A DNA stretch of 64,000 nucleotides from Mycobacterium sp. GA-0227b (GTDB lineage Bacteria; Actinomycetota; Actinomycetes; Mycobacteriales; Mycobacteriaceae): positions 248,001 to 312,000 of the forward strand of contig NZ_LQIK01000012.1 of the NCBI RefSeq assembly GCF_001499855.1, read 5' to 3'. The notes beneath the pieces were generated by a model, which worked only from the letters and a program-made list of their open reading frames with translations, was not told the origin of the DNA and ran no database searches. The first letter of the stretch is position 1. Every line of letters begins with the position of its first letter. Below, one piece after another: positions 37,131 through 46,743 of the stretch. A program made the position numbers and the translations under genes.

Positions 37131-38012
37131 GTGACTGCTGAGGTGACCACGCGCGACGGACGTCGGCTCGCCTACGTCGACGTCGGCGACTCGAACGGCC
37201 CGCTCGTCATTCACAACCACGGCGGGCCCAGCAGCCGACTGGAGGTACGCCTGTTGGCGGATGCGGCCGCCAAGAACGGCATCCGGCTCATCGGGGTCGA
37301 CCGCCCGGGTATGGGGCAGTCAAGCGCCCAGAAGGTACGGTCCTACGCCGGCTGGGCCGACGATCTGACGGCCGTCGCAGATGCATTGGGATACCGCAAG
37401 TTCGGCGTCACGGGCTGGTCTGAGGGCGGACCGTGGGCACTAGCGGCCGCCGCCCACATCGATCCCACGCGGCTGGGCCACGTCAGCAGCATTGCGCCAG
37501 GCAGTTACGGCGCCTTCGGTAACAACTCTGCGGCCCAATATCTTTCGAAAATCGACGCGCTGGGTGGCTTGCTCGCAACACGGTTCAAGCCAGGCTTCCA
37601 ACTCATGTACGCCGCGCTCGGTTACACCGCCAAAAACCTGCCCAAGGGGTTCATCAAGAGCCTGCGTAAGTCGGTCAACGATTACGACCGAGAGATGCTG
37701 CGCCGGCCGGGCGTCGAAGAAACATTCTCGAACGCGGTAGCCGAATGCTTCGCTCACGGATCCGACGGGCTGGTGCGCGACGCCGAACTGCTCTACCGGC
37801 GGTGGGATTTCGACGTTTCCCGGATCACCAGGCCGGTACATCTGTGGCAGGGGCTCGATGACCAACTCGTGCCGGATCCAATCAACAAGGCGGTGTCCGA
37901 CGCGATGCCAGGCTCGGTTTGGCATCCCGTCGACGGCGCCGGCCATTTCGTGGCGATCGGTGCGGGCGAGGACATATTCGCCATCGCTGCGCAGGAACTC
38001 GGATCGTCGTGA
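37131..38012 (+). CDS. alpha/beta-hydrolase
   Basis: This 293-aa protein has the oxyanion segment HNHGGPSS, nucleophile elbow GWSEGG (Ser97), the acid in WQGLDDQLVP and the histidine in DGAGHFVAIG, so the full hydrolase triad is present. It starts with GTG at 37131, preceded by GAGGTGAGGG. There is no signal peptide. Possible activities include epoxide hydrolase, esterase or lactonase. It is convergent with the beta-propeller gene. Confidence 0.85.
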   Translation: MTAEVTTRDGRRLAYVDVGDSNGPLVIHNHGGPSSRLEVRLLADAAAKNGIRLIGVDRPGMGQSSAQKVRSYAGWADDLTAVADALGYRKFGVTGWSEGGPWALAAAAHIDPTRLGHVSSIAPGSYGAFGNNSAAQYLSKIDALGGLLATRFKPGFQLMYAALGYTAKNLPKGFIKSLRKSVNDYDREMLRRPGVEETFSNAVAECFAHGSDGLVRDAELLYRRWDFDVSRITRPVHLWQGLDDQLVPDPINKAVSDAMPGSVWHPVDGAGHFVAIGAGEDIFAIAAQELGSS

Positions 38013-38027
38013 TCCCTGCGCTGCACC

Positions 38028-39086
38028 CTAGGCGGTAACCGGCTCCAGCTCGCGGAACTCGTCGGCGACGATCGGATCGGTCGCGGCGAACTGCGAATAC
38101 AGCAGCGGCATCGTCGAATCGGCGGCGAACACCGTCACCGCGCCCGCGTAGTCGGCGACATACACCCGACCAGCGTGCGAGTCGACCGTCACGCAGGACG
38201 GCCGGGCGCCGACGGCGATGGTGTCGACGACCTGCAGGGTGAGGGTGCACAACACCACGACGTGGTCGTAGTCGACAACGTAGGCCCTGGTCTTGTCCTC
38301 ACCGATCGCGAGCAGCGTTGGGGCGCCGCCCAGTTCGACGGTGTCGGAGACGCGTCCGGTCGCGAGCTCGACCACGTGCACCACGCCGCCGCGGGTCCGG
38401 TCCGAACTGAGGACGTAGGCGGTGTCGTCGGCCACGGCGATGTCGCGGATGGGCGCGCCGATCCGCACAGCGCGACCGAGCCGCCCGGTTTCGAGGTCGA
38501 CGGTCACCACCGCGCTGCCGCGGGCGTCGGTGGTCGCGATGTGAAGGTGCGTGCCGCTCGGGTCGATCGCGAGGGCGTCGACGCCGATGCCCGCACCCGT
38601 CGCGACGTCGATCGTGTCGACACGGTCGGCGGGGATGTCGATCACCGCGACGTCGATGTGTCCGTCGCCGGTTCTTCCGGCGTAGACCCGCTTGCCGTCG
38701 GGGCTGACGACGAGTGCCGTGACATTGTGCGCCAGCGGATACGCGGCGATCACCGTCTTGGTGGCGGTGTCGACGACCGCGACCTCGTCCTTGTGACTCC
38801 ACGAGGAGGTGCTCACGTAGGCACGGTCGTCGTGGACTGCGACGGCGAACGGCTCGCCGTGGACGGCGATGATCGCTTCGACCGCGAGCGTGCGCGCGTT
38901 GAGCACCGCGACGCTGTCGTCACCGGGATGCGTCACCAGCGCCGCACCGGTTCCGGTCGCCGCGATGTCGCCGACCGGTCCGCGGTTCAGCTCGACAGCA
39001 CCCAATGCGGTGACGCTCGGATCCACCCGCGTTCCGGTTGCACCCGCCGCGGGGCGAGCATGTTCAGGCATCAAAAAGCTAACCAT
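38028..39086 (-). CDS. YncE-like beta-propeller protein (Rv1057-like)
   Basis: This 352-aa protein is made of seven-bladed-propeller repeats. Recurring patterns include VAVLNARTL, VAVVDTATKTVIAAYPL and VYVADYAGAVTVF, each with a GxxP/DxxxxRAYV spacing. No lipobox or clear signal peptide is seen; the start at 39086 has GGAG four bases upstream. M. tuberculosis Rv1057 is the same kind of protein and is, as I recall, strongly stress-induced through MprA and SigE. Rv1057-type proteins often lack assigned enzymology. It ends the Rv1094-Rv1057 synteny block. Confidence 0.85.
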   Translation of the reverse strand: MVSFLMPEHARPAAGATGTRVDPSVTALGAVELNRGPVGDIAATGTGAALVTHPGDDSVAVLNARTLAVEAIIAVHGEPFAVAVHDDRAYVSTSSWSHKDEVAVVDTATKTVIAAYPLAHNVTALVVSPDGKRVYAGRTGDGHIDVAVIDIPADRVDTIDVATGAGIGVDALAIDPSGTHLHIATTDARGSAVVTVDLETGRLGRAVRIGAPIRDIAVADDTAYVLSSDRTRGGVVHVVELATGRVSDTVELGGAPTLLAIGEDKTRAYVVDYDHVVVLCTLTLQVVDTIAVGARPSCVTVDSHAGRVYVADYAGAVTVFAADSTMPLLYSQFAATDPIVADEFRELEPVTA

Positions 39087-39468
39087 TGTTCTCCGGTACC
39101 TCCGCCGGCAATGACGTTCGCCGGCCTAGACTCCAAAAGTCGCAGCGCGCCTGCCGGCGCGGTCTCGCAACGAGTCTAGCGACGGAAACCGACACGCTTG
39201 GTCGACGAGAAGCACGGTCTGAGAGGAACCGCGAAAAGCTCTCATACACCGCTTAGAAAAGCGTTCGTTACCCGGTCGCTACCTTCGAAGAGCAACAGAC
39301 GCTGCACGGCTGACCTGTGTAAACGACGCCGTCGCAACAGCTTCCGAACACTGTGTCCAGCGTCATGCGATAACGATTTCTTAGCTTTCGAGCGCAAAGT
39401 GAGCGGTAAATCACACGCGGACACGCCAGCAAACCGACCCCAGGCGCCCCGACCGTCACAACTGCAAG
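39087..39468. other. non-coding region upstream of the beta-propeller gene
   Basis: This is about 380 nt without a credible gene. It is less GC-rich than its surroundings and contains several AT-rich stretches (for example GCGATAACGATTTCTTAGC near 39367). It probably holds the beta-propeller promoter and the 3' end of the anti-sigma operon. I see no clear terminator or palindrome. Confidence 0.45.
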
Positions 39469-39918
39469 CTATGCGGAGTCCGCGTAGCACTCGTGGGAGA
39501 CGAGCCGGCAATCGTCGAATTCGAGCTGCACGCGCGTGCCCGATGCAGACCGGTCGATCGTCGCGCGGTCCGACAGCGCGCGCATCAGCTCGATCCCGCG
39601 ACCGCGGGTACTCGGCTTGCCGTCCGGCGTCTTTTCCAGCCATAACCCCTGGTCGGAAACCATCGCGACCAGGCGGCGGTCCGCGGCATCGTAGCGGGCG
39701 GTCACCGACATCGTGCCTGGTTGCTGCGCCTGGACGTAAGCGAACTCGGCCGAGTTGGTCAACGCCTCGTTCACCGCCAGCAGCACGTCACTGAGCCGGT
39801 CCGCATCGAGCGCGAAATTGGCTCGCAGCCATTGCGCAAAGGCGTTGCGGAACTCGGCAACGGTCTGCGCGTCTGCCGGGCCGTTGCTCGAAAATCCAAG
39901 TTCCGTCGGAGTGTTCAT
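39469..39918 (-). CDS. anti-sigma factor / HATPase-type kinase (RsbW-like)
   Basis: This 149-aa GHKL ATPase domain is of the RsbW/SpoIIAB type, with N-box VNEALTNSAEF, G1 VSDQGLW and G2 RGRGIELMRALSD. Such proteins bind a sigma factor and are released when bound by an unphosphorylated STAS antagonist. A STAS gene lies 32 nt upstream on the same strand, so the two form a partner-switch module. No sigma factor gene is seen next to it. The start at 39918 gives MNTPTELGF. Confidence 0.85.
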   Translation of the reverse strand: MNTPTELGFSSNGPADAQTVAEFRNAFAQWLRANFALDADRLSDVLLAVNEALTNSAEFAYVQAQQPGTMSVTARYDAADRRLVAMVSDQGLWLEKTPDGKPSTRGRGIELMRALSDRATIDRSASGTRVQLEFDDCRLVSHECYADSA

Positions 39919-39950
39919 GGTTCGAACTGATTACCCCGCCCAGCCCGGGC

Positions 39951-40298
39951 TCACGCAGTGAGGTTGCCGAGCGCGTCATCCAACGAGGAGAACAGGTCGA
40001 TCAGATCGGCGATCCCCGTGATCTTCAGCGGCCGGCTGGTGGCAGGGCCCTCCGCGACGACGGCGAACCGGGTCTGCGCACCGTCGGTCTGGTTGTGGGT
40101 CTCCATCAGCACCTGCATGCCCGCAGACCCCAAAAACTCCACGTTGGTCAGGTCGACGATCAAACCCGTCGGATCCTTCGCCAACGCCGCCTGCACGGCA
40201 TCCCTCAGCTGAGGCGCCGTGAGCATGTCGAGATCCCCGGAGGCCGCGACGACAGCGACACGTCCCACCCAGTTCTCGGTACAAAGTTGTCCGTCCAA
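39951..40298 (-). CDS. anti-anti-sigma factor (STAS domain)
   Basis: This 115-aa STAS protein has the phosphorylatable serine in VEFLGSAGMQVL (Ser58), and DLTNVEF precedes it as in SpoIIAA/RsbV. It starts at the TTG at 40298 with AGAGGTGAG upstream. It pairs with the RsbW-like gene downstream. Together they would act as a sigma-factor switch that releases a stress sigma factor when the STAS protein is dephosphorylated. The partner phosphatase is not here. Confidence 0.87.
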   Translation of the reverse strand: MDGQLCTENWVGRVAVVAASGDLDMLTAPQLRDAVQAALAKDPTGLIVDLTNVEFLGSAGMQVLMETHNQTDGAQTRFAVVAEGPATSRPLKITGIADLIDLFSSLDDALGNLTA

Positions 40299-40451
40299 GA
40301 CTCACCTCTTGTTTGGCAACCACCGTAGCGGTCATGGCCGATCACGAGGCTGCGGTCTTAACCCGCGCAACAGGGTAGCGAGTCGGCCGAGCGCGCGCAT
40401 CGTCGGGACCCATCAGTGCCGGTCAGCCAGCAAATATCCGAAGCATCACGA

Positions 40452-41414
<963 letters not shown>

Positions 41415-41495
41415 CTAACAATGCGAGTCTGCAGTTTTCAGTGCGCCACGCGCCGCTTGACCAGCTTGTTACCAAATAGAGCGGCGCGTTCGACG

Positions 41496-41777
41496 TCAGC
41501 AGCCGAGTTCGACGACGGCCAGACTGACGATGTCGCCGGCGGCCGGAACCGAGACCCCCAGATCATTGCGGACCATCATCACGGCGTCCGAAGCAGGCAC
41601 ACCGCTGGCCGTGGCGGCGCAGACCTTGTCGCCCGCGGCGATCAGCTGTTCCGCGGTCAGGAAAACGTACTGCTCCTGCAGCTTGCGGATGAACTCCGAC
41701 TGGTCGGCCGCTGCAGGCGCGGCGACGACGACCGCGGTGACGGCGGCGGCGACCAGTGATCCGACGATGCGTCGCAC
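41496..41777 (-). CDS. DUF732-type small secreted protein
   Basis: This 93-aa protein has a signal peptide (VRRIVGSLVAAAVTAVVVAA, ADQ cleavage region) and a short DUF732-type domain with YVFLTAEQLIAAGDKVC and a second cysteine at the end (ELGC). The GTG at 41777 has GGAGGAG six bases upstream, which decides the start; the ORF upstream to 41897 lacks any conserved feature. DUF732 proteins are numerous in mycobacteria and their function is unknown. Confidence 0.82.
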   Translation of the reverse strand: MRRIVGSLVAAAVTAVVVAAPAAADQSEFIRKLQEQYVFLTAEQLIAAGDKVCAATASGVPASDAVMMVRNDLGVSVPAAGDIVSLAVVELGC

Positions 41778-42144
41778 GAAATCTCCTCCAATAGGTCGAA
41801 AAGTCGTTCGTCCCGCCGCGCTGACTGTCAGGGCCGGGCACGGAGAAGGTGCGAAGAGCGGACCCCCGAACGCTCCGTACGCCACCTTCGTCTGCATTGA
41901 CGCTCGCGTAACAGACTACCCGTTGTTAGCACATCGAATCATCTTCGCGAGCGAAAGATAACGATTCGATAACAGATCGATCTTGGCGGCGGCTGCCGCC
42001 CTTCGCGCATCCGCGCAGGTTATTCCGGCATCCAAGCACCACCACATGCCCGGAATCCGGCCGTCGAAACTTGCTTGCGAATTTTTGCTGGCATACGGTC
42101 ACGTCGCCGATGACGTAACTGATGAGACTCGATGAATTTGTTCG
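41778..42144. other. non-coding region upstream of the ectoine operon
   Basis: This is about 370 nt without a gene. It contains AT-rich patches (AAAGATAACGATTCGATAACAG) and a GC hairpin GGCGGC/GCCGCC near 41983-41998. It should hold the promoter of ectA, which in other organisms responds to osmotic stress, but no specific operator is identifiable by eye. Confidence 0.45.
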
Positions 42145-42756
42145 GTGGTGACAACGCAAGTGACGATTCGTGCACGTCGTGAACGGAGCCCAGTCCTAGA
42201 CCAATGGACTGCAACTTCGAAAGCGACAGCACCGCAAGCTATTTCCTGGACGCGCTTTCTTCGGCCTCCGACCGAGGGTGACGCCATCGCCATGCACCGT
42301 CTGGTCGCAGCGACCGAAGTACTCGATCTGAATTCCACCTATACCTATCTTCTGATGGCCACAGACTTTGCCCGTACCTCGGTTGTGGCGGACAGAGACG
42401 GTGAGATCTGCGGATTGATCACCGGATACCACCCGCCGGCCCGGCCGGAGGTGCTGTTCGTCTGGCAGGTGGCCGTGGCCTCTACTGCCCGCGGGACTGG
42501 CCTGGCCGGTGCCATGCTCGACCACCTCGTCCACCGCGTCCGCAGCGACCGGCGGGGCCATCCGGTCACGGTGGAAGCCACGGTGGCGCCGAGCAATTCG
42601 GCCTCACGTGCGTTCTTCGGCTCCTTCGCCCGGCGGCACGGGGTGCCCCTGATCGAGCAGCCCCGCTTCACCGCAGAACAACTGGACGCCGATCGGGCCC
42701 ACGAGGACGAACCGACCCTGCGGATCGGACCGATCGCCATGCCACTGGCCGACTGA
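42145..42756 (+). CDS. ectA: L-2,4-diaminobutyrate acetyltransferase EctA
   Basis: This 203-aa GNAT acetyltransferase makes N-gamma-acetyl-2,4-diaminobutyrate, the first dedicated acetylation of ectoine synthesis. Visible are the acetyl-CoA loop (VASTARGTGLAGAMLDHLV) and the EctA-type substrate region NSTYTYLLMATDFARTSVVA, followed by TVAPSNSASRAFF. The GTG at 42145 (or the adjacent GTG at 42148) starts the product. It is the first gene of ectABCD with 15 nt to ectB. M. tuberculosis does not carry this operon. Confidence 0.95.
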   Translation: MVTTQVTIRARRERSPVLDQWTATSKATAPQAISWTRFLRPPTEGDAIAMHRLVAATEVLDLNSTYTYLLMATDFARTSVVADRDGEICGLITGYHPPARPEVLFVWQVAVASTARGTGLAGAMLDHLVHRVRSDRRGHPVTVEATVAPSNSASRAFFGSFARRHGVPLIEQPRFTAEQLDADRAHEDEPTLRIGPIAMPLAD

Positions 42757-42771
42757 CCCCGGAAAGGACAC

Positions 42772-44061
42772 ATGTCAACGCCTGCAACACTCCCCCGTCC
42801 CGATGAATCCGACCTACCCGAGATCTACAGCTCGGTCGAATCGGAGGTGCGTAGCTACTGCCGCGGCTGGCCGACCACCATGGCTGTCGCCCAGGGCTCC
42901 TGGCTGACCGACGCCTCGGGCAATCGGTACCTCGACTTCTTCGCGGGTGCCGGCGCGCTGAATTACGGCCACAACAACCCCGAGCTCAAGCGCCCGCTGA
43001 TCGACTATCTGGCCAACGACATGATCGTGCACTCGCTCGACATGGCGACATCGGCCAAGACCGAGTTCCTGCAGAACTTCGAACAACTTATCCTCAAACC
43101 ACGCGGGCTCGACTACAAGGTGCAGTTCCCCGGTCCGACCGGCGCGAACTCCGTCGAGTCGGCGCTCAAACTCGCCCGTAAGGTGACCGGTCGCGAATCG
43201 ATCATCAACTTCACCAACGCGTTTCATGGCATGACCCTGGGTGCGCTCTCGGTGACGGGCAATTCGATGAAGCGGGCCGGGGCGGGCATCCCGCTGGTGC
43301 ACGCGACCCCGATGCCGTACGACAACTACTTCGGCGGCGCCACCGAGGATTTCCAGTGGTTCGAGCGGGTGCTCGACGACTCGGGCGGTGGACTCAACCG
43401 TCCCGCCGCGGTGATCGTCGAGACCGTGCAGGGAGAGGGTGGACTCAACGTCGCCCGGATGGAGTGGTTGCAAGCGCTCGCCGAATTGTGCAGTCGGCGT
43501 GAGATCCTGCTCATCGTCGACGACGTGCAGATGGGCTGCGGACGAACCGGCCGATTCTTCAGTTTCGAGGAGGCCGGCATCGTTCCCGATATCGTCACGT
43601 TGTCCAAGTCGATCAGCGGATACGGGCTGCCGATGGCGCTGACGCTGTTCCGCAGGGAGCTGGACGTGTGGGCGCCCGGTGAGCACAACGGCACCTTCCG
43701 TGGCCACAACCCAGCGTTCGTCACGGCCGCCAAAGCCCTCGAAATCTTCTGGCAGACCGAGACATTCGCCGATGACACCATCGCCAAGGGGCAGCAGGTG
43801 CGGGCGCGGCTGGAGGACATCGCCGCGCGGTATCCGGGCATCACCGCGCGGGGACGCGGAATGGCCCAAGGGCTCAAGTTCGACGACGAACCGATGGCGT
43901 CGGCCGTGTGCCGTGCCGCGTTCGACCGTGGGGTACTCATGGAAACCAGCGGCCCGTCGGACGAGGTCGTCAAGCTGCTTCCGCCGCTGACCACTTCCGA
44001 GGCGGATCTCGACGCCGGCATCGACATTCTGGCCGAATCGATCGCCGCGACGCTGTCCTGA
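42772..44061 (+). CDS. ectB: diaminobutyrate-2-oxoglutarate transaminase EctB
   Basis: This 429-aa class III PLP aminotransferase converts aspartate semialdehyde to diaminobutyrate. The PLP-binding lysine is Lys279 in TLSKSISGYGLPM. Substrate and cofactor motifs HGMTLGALSVTG and VDDVQMGCGRTG are intact. Normal EctB length. The start codon at 42772 follows GAAAGGACAC. Confidence 0.96.
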   Translation: MSTPATLPRPDESDLPEIYSSVESEVRSYCRGWPTTMAVAQGSWLTDASGNRYLDFFAGAGALNYGHNNPELKRPLIDYLANDMIVHSLDMATSAKTEFLQNFEQLILKPRGLDYKVQFPGPTGANSVESALKLARKVTGRESIINFTNAFHGMTLGALSVTGNSMKRAGAGIPLVHATPMPYDNYFGGATEDFQWFERVLDDSGGGLNRPAAVIVETVQGEGGLNVARMEWLQALAELCSRREILLIVDDVQMGCGRTGRFFSFEEAGIVPDIVTLSKSISGYGLPMALTLFRRELDVWAPGEHNGTFRGHNPAFVTAAKALEIFWQTETFADDTIAKGQQVRARLEDIAARYPGITARGRGMAQGLKFDDEPMASAVCRAAFDRGVLMETSGPSDEVVKLLPPLTTSEADLDAGIDILAESIAATLS

Positions 44062-44094
44062 CCGCCGTCTTCGCAACCTGAAAGGAGCACGACC

Positions 44095-44487
44095 GTGATC
44101 GTGCGCACCACTGACGAGATCACCGGCACCGAACGTGATGTGTCGGCGAAGGATTGGAGATCCAAACGCATCGTCCTGGCCGGCGACGGTGTCGGTTTCT
44201 CGTTTCACGAGACCACCATCAACGCGAACTCCGTCAGCGAGTTTCACTACCGCCACCACGTCGAAGCGGTCTGGGTGGTTGAGGGCTCGGGCACGCTCAC
44301 CAATCTGGAAACCGGTGAGCAGCATCCACTGCGGCCGGGCACCATGTACCTGCTCGACGGCCACGAGCGTCATCGAGTCGCGTGCGACACCCAACTGCGG
44401 ATGCTGTGTGTGTTCAATCCTCCGGTGACCGGCCAGGAGGTACACGACGAGACCGGCACTTACCCTCCGGCGGTGCAAGCGAGTTGA
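44095..44487 (+). CDS. ectC: ectoine synthase EctC
   Basis: This 130-aa cupin cyclises N-gamma-acetyldiaminobutyrate to ectoine. Metal-binding and active-site segments visible are EFHYRHHVEAVWVVEG and LLDGHERHRV. It begins with GTG at 44095 after AAAGGAGCAC. The last codons overlap the ectD start (TTGA). Confidence 0.96.
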   Translation: MIVRTTDEITGTERDVSAKDWRSKRIVLAGDGVGFSFHETTINANSVSEFHYRHHVEAVWVVEGSGTLTNLETGEQHPLRPGTMYLLDGHERHRVACDTQLRMLCVFNPPVTGQEVHDETGTYPPAVQAS

Positions 44488-45398
44488 GCGACAACCGTTT
44501 TCCCGACCGCGTGGACAGGTATCCCACCCGACTCGAGAAACCGTCGGCGCCCATCCCGCGCGCCGAGCCCACGGTCTGGGGTGGCGAGCCGGACGGTCCG
44601 CTGGGCGAGGCCGACCTGAAAACGATCGCTGCGAACGGCTACCTGGTACGCCGCTCGGCGGTCGGTGACAACTGGTTGTCGACGCTCCGCGATGAGTTGA
44701 ACCACATTGGGGCTCAAGCCGATCCCGGCGACCCGCGGATCATCCGCGAGCCCGGCGGCAGCATCCGGTCGGTGTTCCAGCCGCACTTGTTCAGCGACGT
44801 GATCGCCGAGGTCATAACGCTCGACTCCGTGCTGCCCGTAGCCCGCCAGATACTCGGCAGTGACGTGTACCTGCACCAGGCGCGAGTCAACTTGATGCCG
44901 GGATTCACCGGGACCGGCTTCTACTGGCATTCCGACTTCGAGACCTGGCATGCCGAGGACGGGATGCCGATGATGCGGGCCGTCTCCTGCTCGATCTCGT
45001 TGACCGAGAACTTCCCCTACAACGGTTCGCTGATGGTGATGCCGGGATCGCATCAGGTCTTCTACCCGTGCGTGGGCACCACACCGCCCGACAACCACAC
45101 CTCATCGCTGGTCAAACAGGAGATCGGGGTGCCGAACCAGGCCACGCTAACCGAGGCCGCCGCACGCTTCGGCATCGACCAGGTCACCGGACCCGCCGGC
45201 ACGGCACTGTGGTTCGACTCGAACCTGATGCACGGGTCGGGTTCCAACATCACGCCGTTCGCTCGATCGAACGTCTTCCTGGTGTTCAACTCGATCGAGA
45301 ACCGACTCGTGGCGCCCTTCCGGGCCGAAGCACCGCGGCCCGAGTACTTGGCCGCCAGGGACGGCCAACCGTTCAGCACCCCATCGCTCGTGCAGTGA
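44484..45398 (+). CDS. ectD: ectoine hydroxylase EctD
   Basis: This 304-aa Fe(II)/2-oxoglutarate dioxygenase hydroxylates ectoine to 5-hydroxyectoine. The iron ligands are His149 and Asp151 in FYWHSDFETWHAEDGMP and His250 in LMHGSGSN. The TTG start at 44484 overlaps the ectC stop codon by 4 nt, so it is translationally coupled; the frame continues upstream inside ectC but that is not real. It completes the ectABCD operon; no aspartokinase (ask_ect) or ectR regulator is seen nearby. Confidence 0.96.
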   Translation: MSDNRFPDRVDRYPTRLEKPSAPIPRAEPTVWGGEPDGPLGEADLKTIAANGYLVRRSAVGDNWLSTLRDELNHIGAQADPGDPRIIREPGGSIRSVFQPHLFSDVIAEVITLDSVLPVARQILGSDVYLHQARVNLMPGFTGTGFYWHSDFETWHAEDGMPMMRAVSCSISLTENFPYNGSLMVMPGSHQVFYPCVGTTPPDNHTSSLVKQEIGVPNQATLTEAAARFGIDQVTGPAGTALWFDSNLMHGSGSNITPFARSNVFLVFNSIENRLVAPFRAEAPRPEYLAARDGQPFSTPSLVQ

Positions 45399-45463
45399 CC
45401 CCTGTGCGCTGCTCTCCGCGATACGGTGGGAAGGCAGCGAATCTCACGAGCGAAGGGTGGCCG

Positions 45464-45814
45464 ATGAGGTCGATCTCCTTGTCCGCGCGACGGTTGATCC
45501 TCGCCGGCGGGTTCACGGTCGCGGCGTTGGCGCCGGTTCTCGGGGTAACCGTATCCGTGCCGGCAGTCCCGCCGGCCCACGTCGCCAACTGCCCGACCGG
45601 CGAGGATGAGGACCTCTACGCCGGACAGTGTGTTCCATACCTGGTGCCGAACTCGCCTGCGGGCTCGACGGCTCCGGCCAATTCCGCGTGTCCGCCGGGA
45701 GTGAGCGGGACCGAATGCGGCGGCTCGAGCGGCAATCTAGTGCCATCCCACTCGCCGCCTCCGCCGTCGCCCGAATTACGGGAACTGGAAGACGTCGTCA
45801 CACCGGGCTACTGA
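45464..45814 (+). CDS. Ibp1-like small secreted proline-rich protein
   Basis: This 116-aa protein has an N-terminal signal (MRSISLSARRLILAGGFTVA) and a Cys-containing domain starting ANCPTGEDEDLYAGQCVPYLVP, followed by a Pro/Ser-rich tail. It resembles the mycobacterial family annotated as intersectin-EH binding protein Ibp1. GAAGGG lies upstream of the ATG at 45464. The host-protein interaction implied by that name is not something the sequence shows. Confidence 0.7.
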   Translation: MRSISLSARRLILAGGFTVAALAPVLGVTVSVPAVPPAHVANCPTGEDEDLYAGQCVPYLVPNSPAGSTAPANSACPPGVSGTECGGSSGNLVPSHSPPPPSPELRELEDVVTPGY

Positions 45815-46017
45815 CGCTCACGGCATCCTTACCCGCGTTTGTTGCTCGCGGATGCGGTCACCGGCTCCGTCGGCTTCGCAAATTGGATAGCGGAATGCGT
45901 CGACCGTCGCCTGTGGGTGGTCGACCCGGCCTCTACAGATTGCGCGATGCCCTGCCTTGTCGGTCGTTTTGCCGAACTGACGCCAAACGGCGGTCGCGCT
46001 CAATTACTTTGGCTGTT

Positions 46018-46713
46018 GTGGAACCACCCCACACCTTCGTACGGGAGTCATCCGCCTCGGTGGTGCACCACAGCGACTACCTGAACCGCCGCGATGACCA
46101 CGCGCTCTGCGGCATGGCGCTGGAGCGTCCGACGACGCTGGGCCAGACGGTGGGAGCGGTCGCGATTTGCCCCGGCTGTGAGGCGAAGCTGGCCGAATAC
46201 CACCTGACGTGGTGGCGAGATAAGGCGCGGGCAGTGGCAGCCGAGCTCGAGGAGCTCCGCGTCAAGTACCGCGAATTGATGGAGCGCAGCGGAGGTTCAG
46301 ACATCGAGACGGTCCGGCGGACCGAGGCGGGGCCGCGTGGGGACCCAACCGTTGGGCACGACGAAGCAGAGCCGGTGTCCCTGCTCGACCATGCGCGAGT
46401 CGAAGTCTTGAGACTCTGTCGGCAATGCCGAGAGGAAGCCGTCCCCTACTGGCGTTTGAAGACCACGATGCAGGCGTTCAGTGACAAGCTGAGCGCCGAC
46501 GAGAGAGTGCGTCTCGCCCAGGAGATCGGCGCTGACGGATCCCTGATCCGGTGGTGCACAACGGAAGTGGTGAACCTCGGCTGGCAGGTCAGCAACAGCC
46601 CCGTCCAGGGCGAACCGGAGGAGATGTGGGACGCCTGGACTCACGACTCGTACCAGACGCCGAAGAAAACCAAGTGGCGTCTGGGCCGGTCTCGCTCGCA
46701 AGACGCCAGTTGA
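46018..46713 (+). CDS. conserved mycobacterial protein with HxxCG/CxxC start
   Basis: This 231-aa protein is recognised by its ends: VVHHSDYLNRRDDHALCG and AICPGCEAKLAEYH near the N-terminus (histidines and cysteines that could bind zinc), a coiled segment (EELRVKYRELME), and a C-terminal domain with AFSDKLSADERVRLAQEIGADG. It matches a recurrent mycobacterial hypothetical family. I start it at GTG 46018, because residues upstream are arginine-rich and not conserved in style. Function unknown. Confidence 0.72.
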   Translation: MEPPHTFVRESSASVVHHSDYLNRRDDHALCGMALERPTTLGQTVGAVAICPGCEAKLAEYHLTWWRDKARAVAAELEELRVKYRELMERSGGSDIETVRRTEAGPRGDPTVGHDEAEPVSLLDHARVEVLRLCRQCREEAVPYWRLKTTMQAFSDKLSADERVRLAQEIGADGSLIRWCTTEVVNLGWQVSNSPVQGEPEEMWDAWTHDSYQTPKKTKWRLGRSRSQDAS

Positions 46714-46743
46714 GGCCGAGGCATTCGCGCCGAGACGCGCACG

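Noticed and set aside
42814..44478. 554-aa minus-strand open frame antisense to ectB/ectC
   Set aside because: Composition is dominated by Arg/Gly/Val typical of shadows, and ectB and ectC on the other strand are complete.
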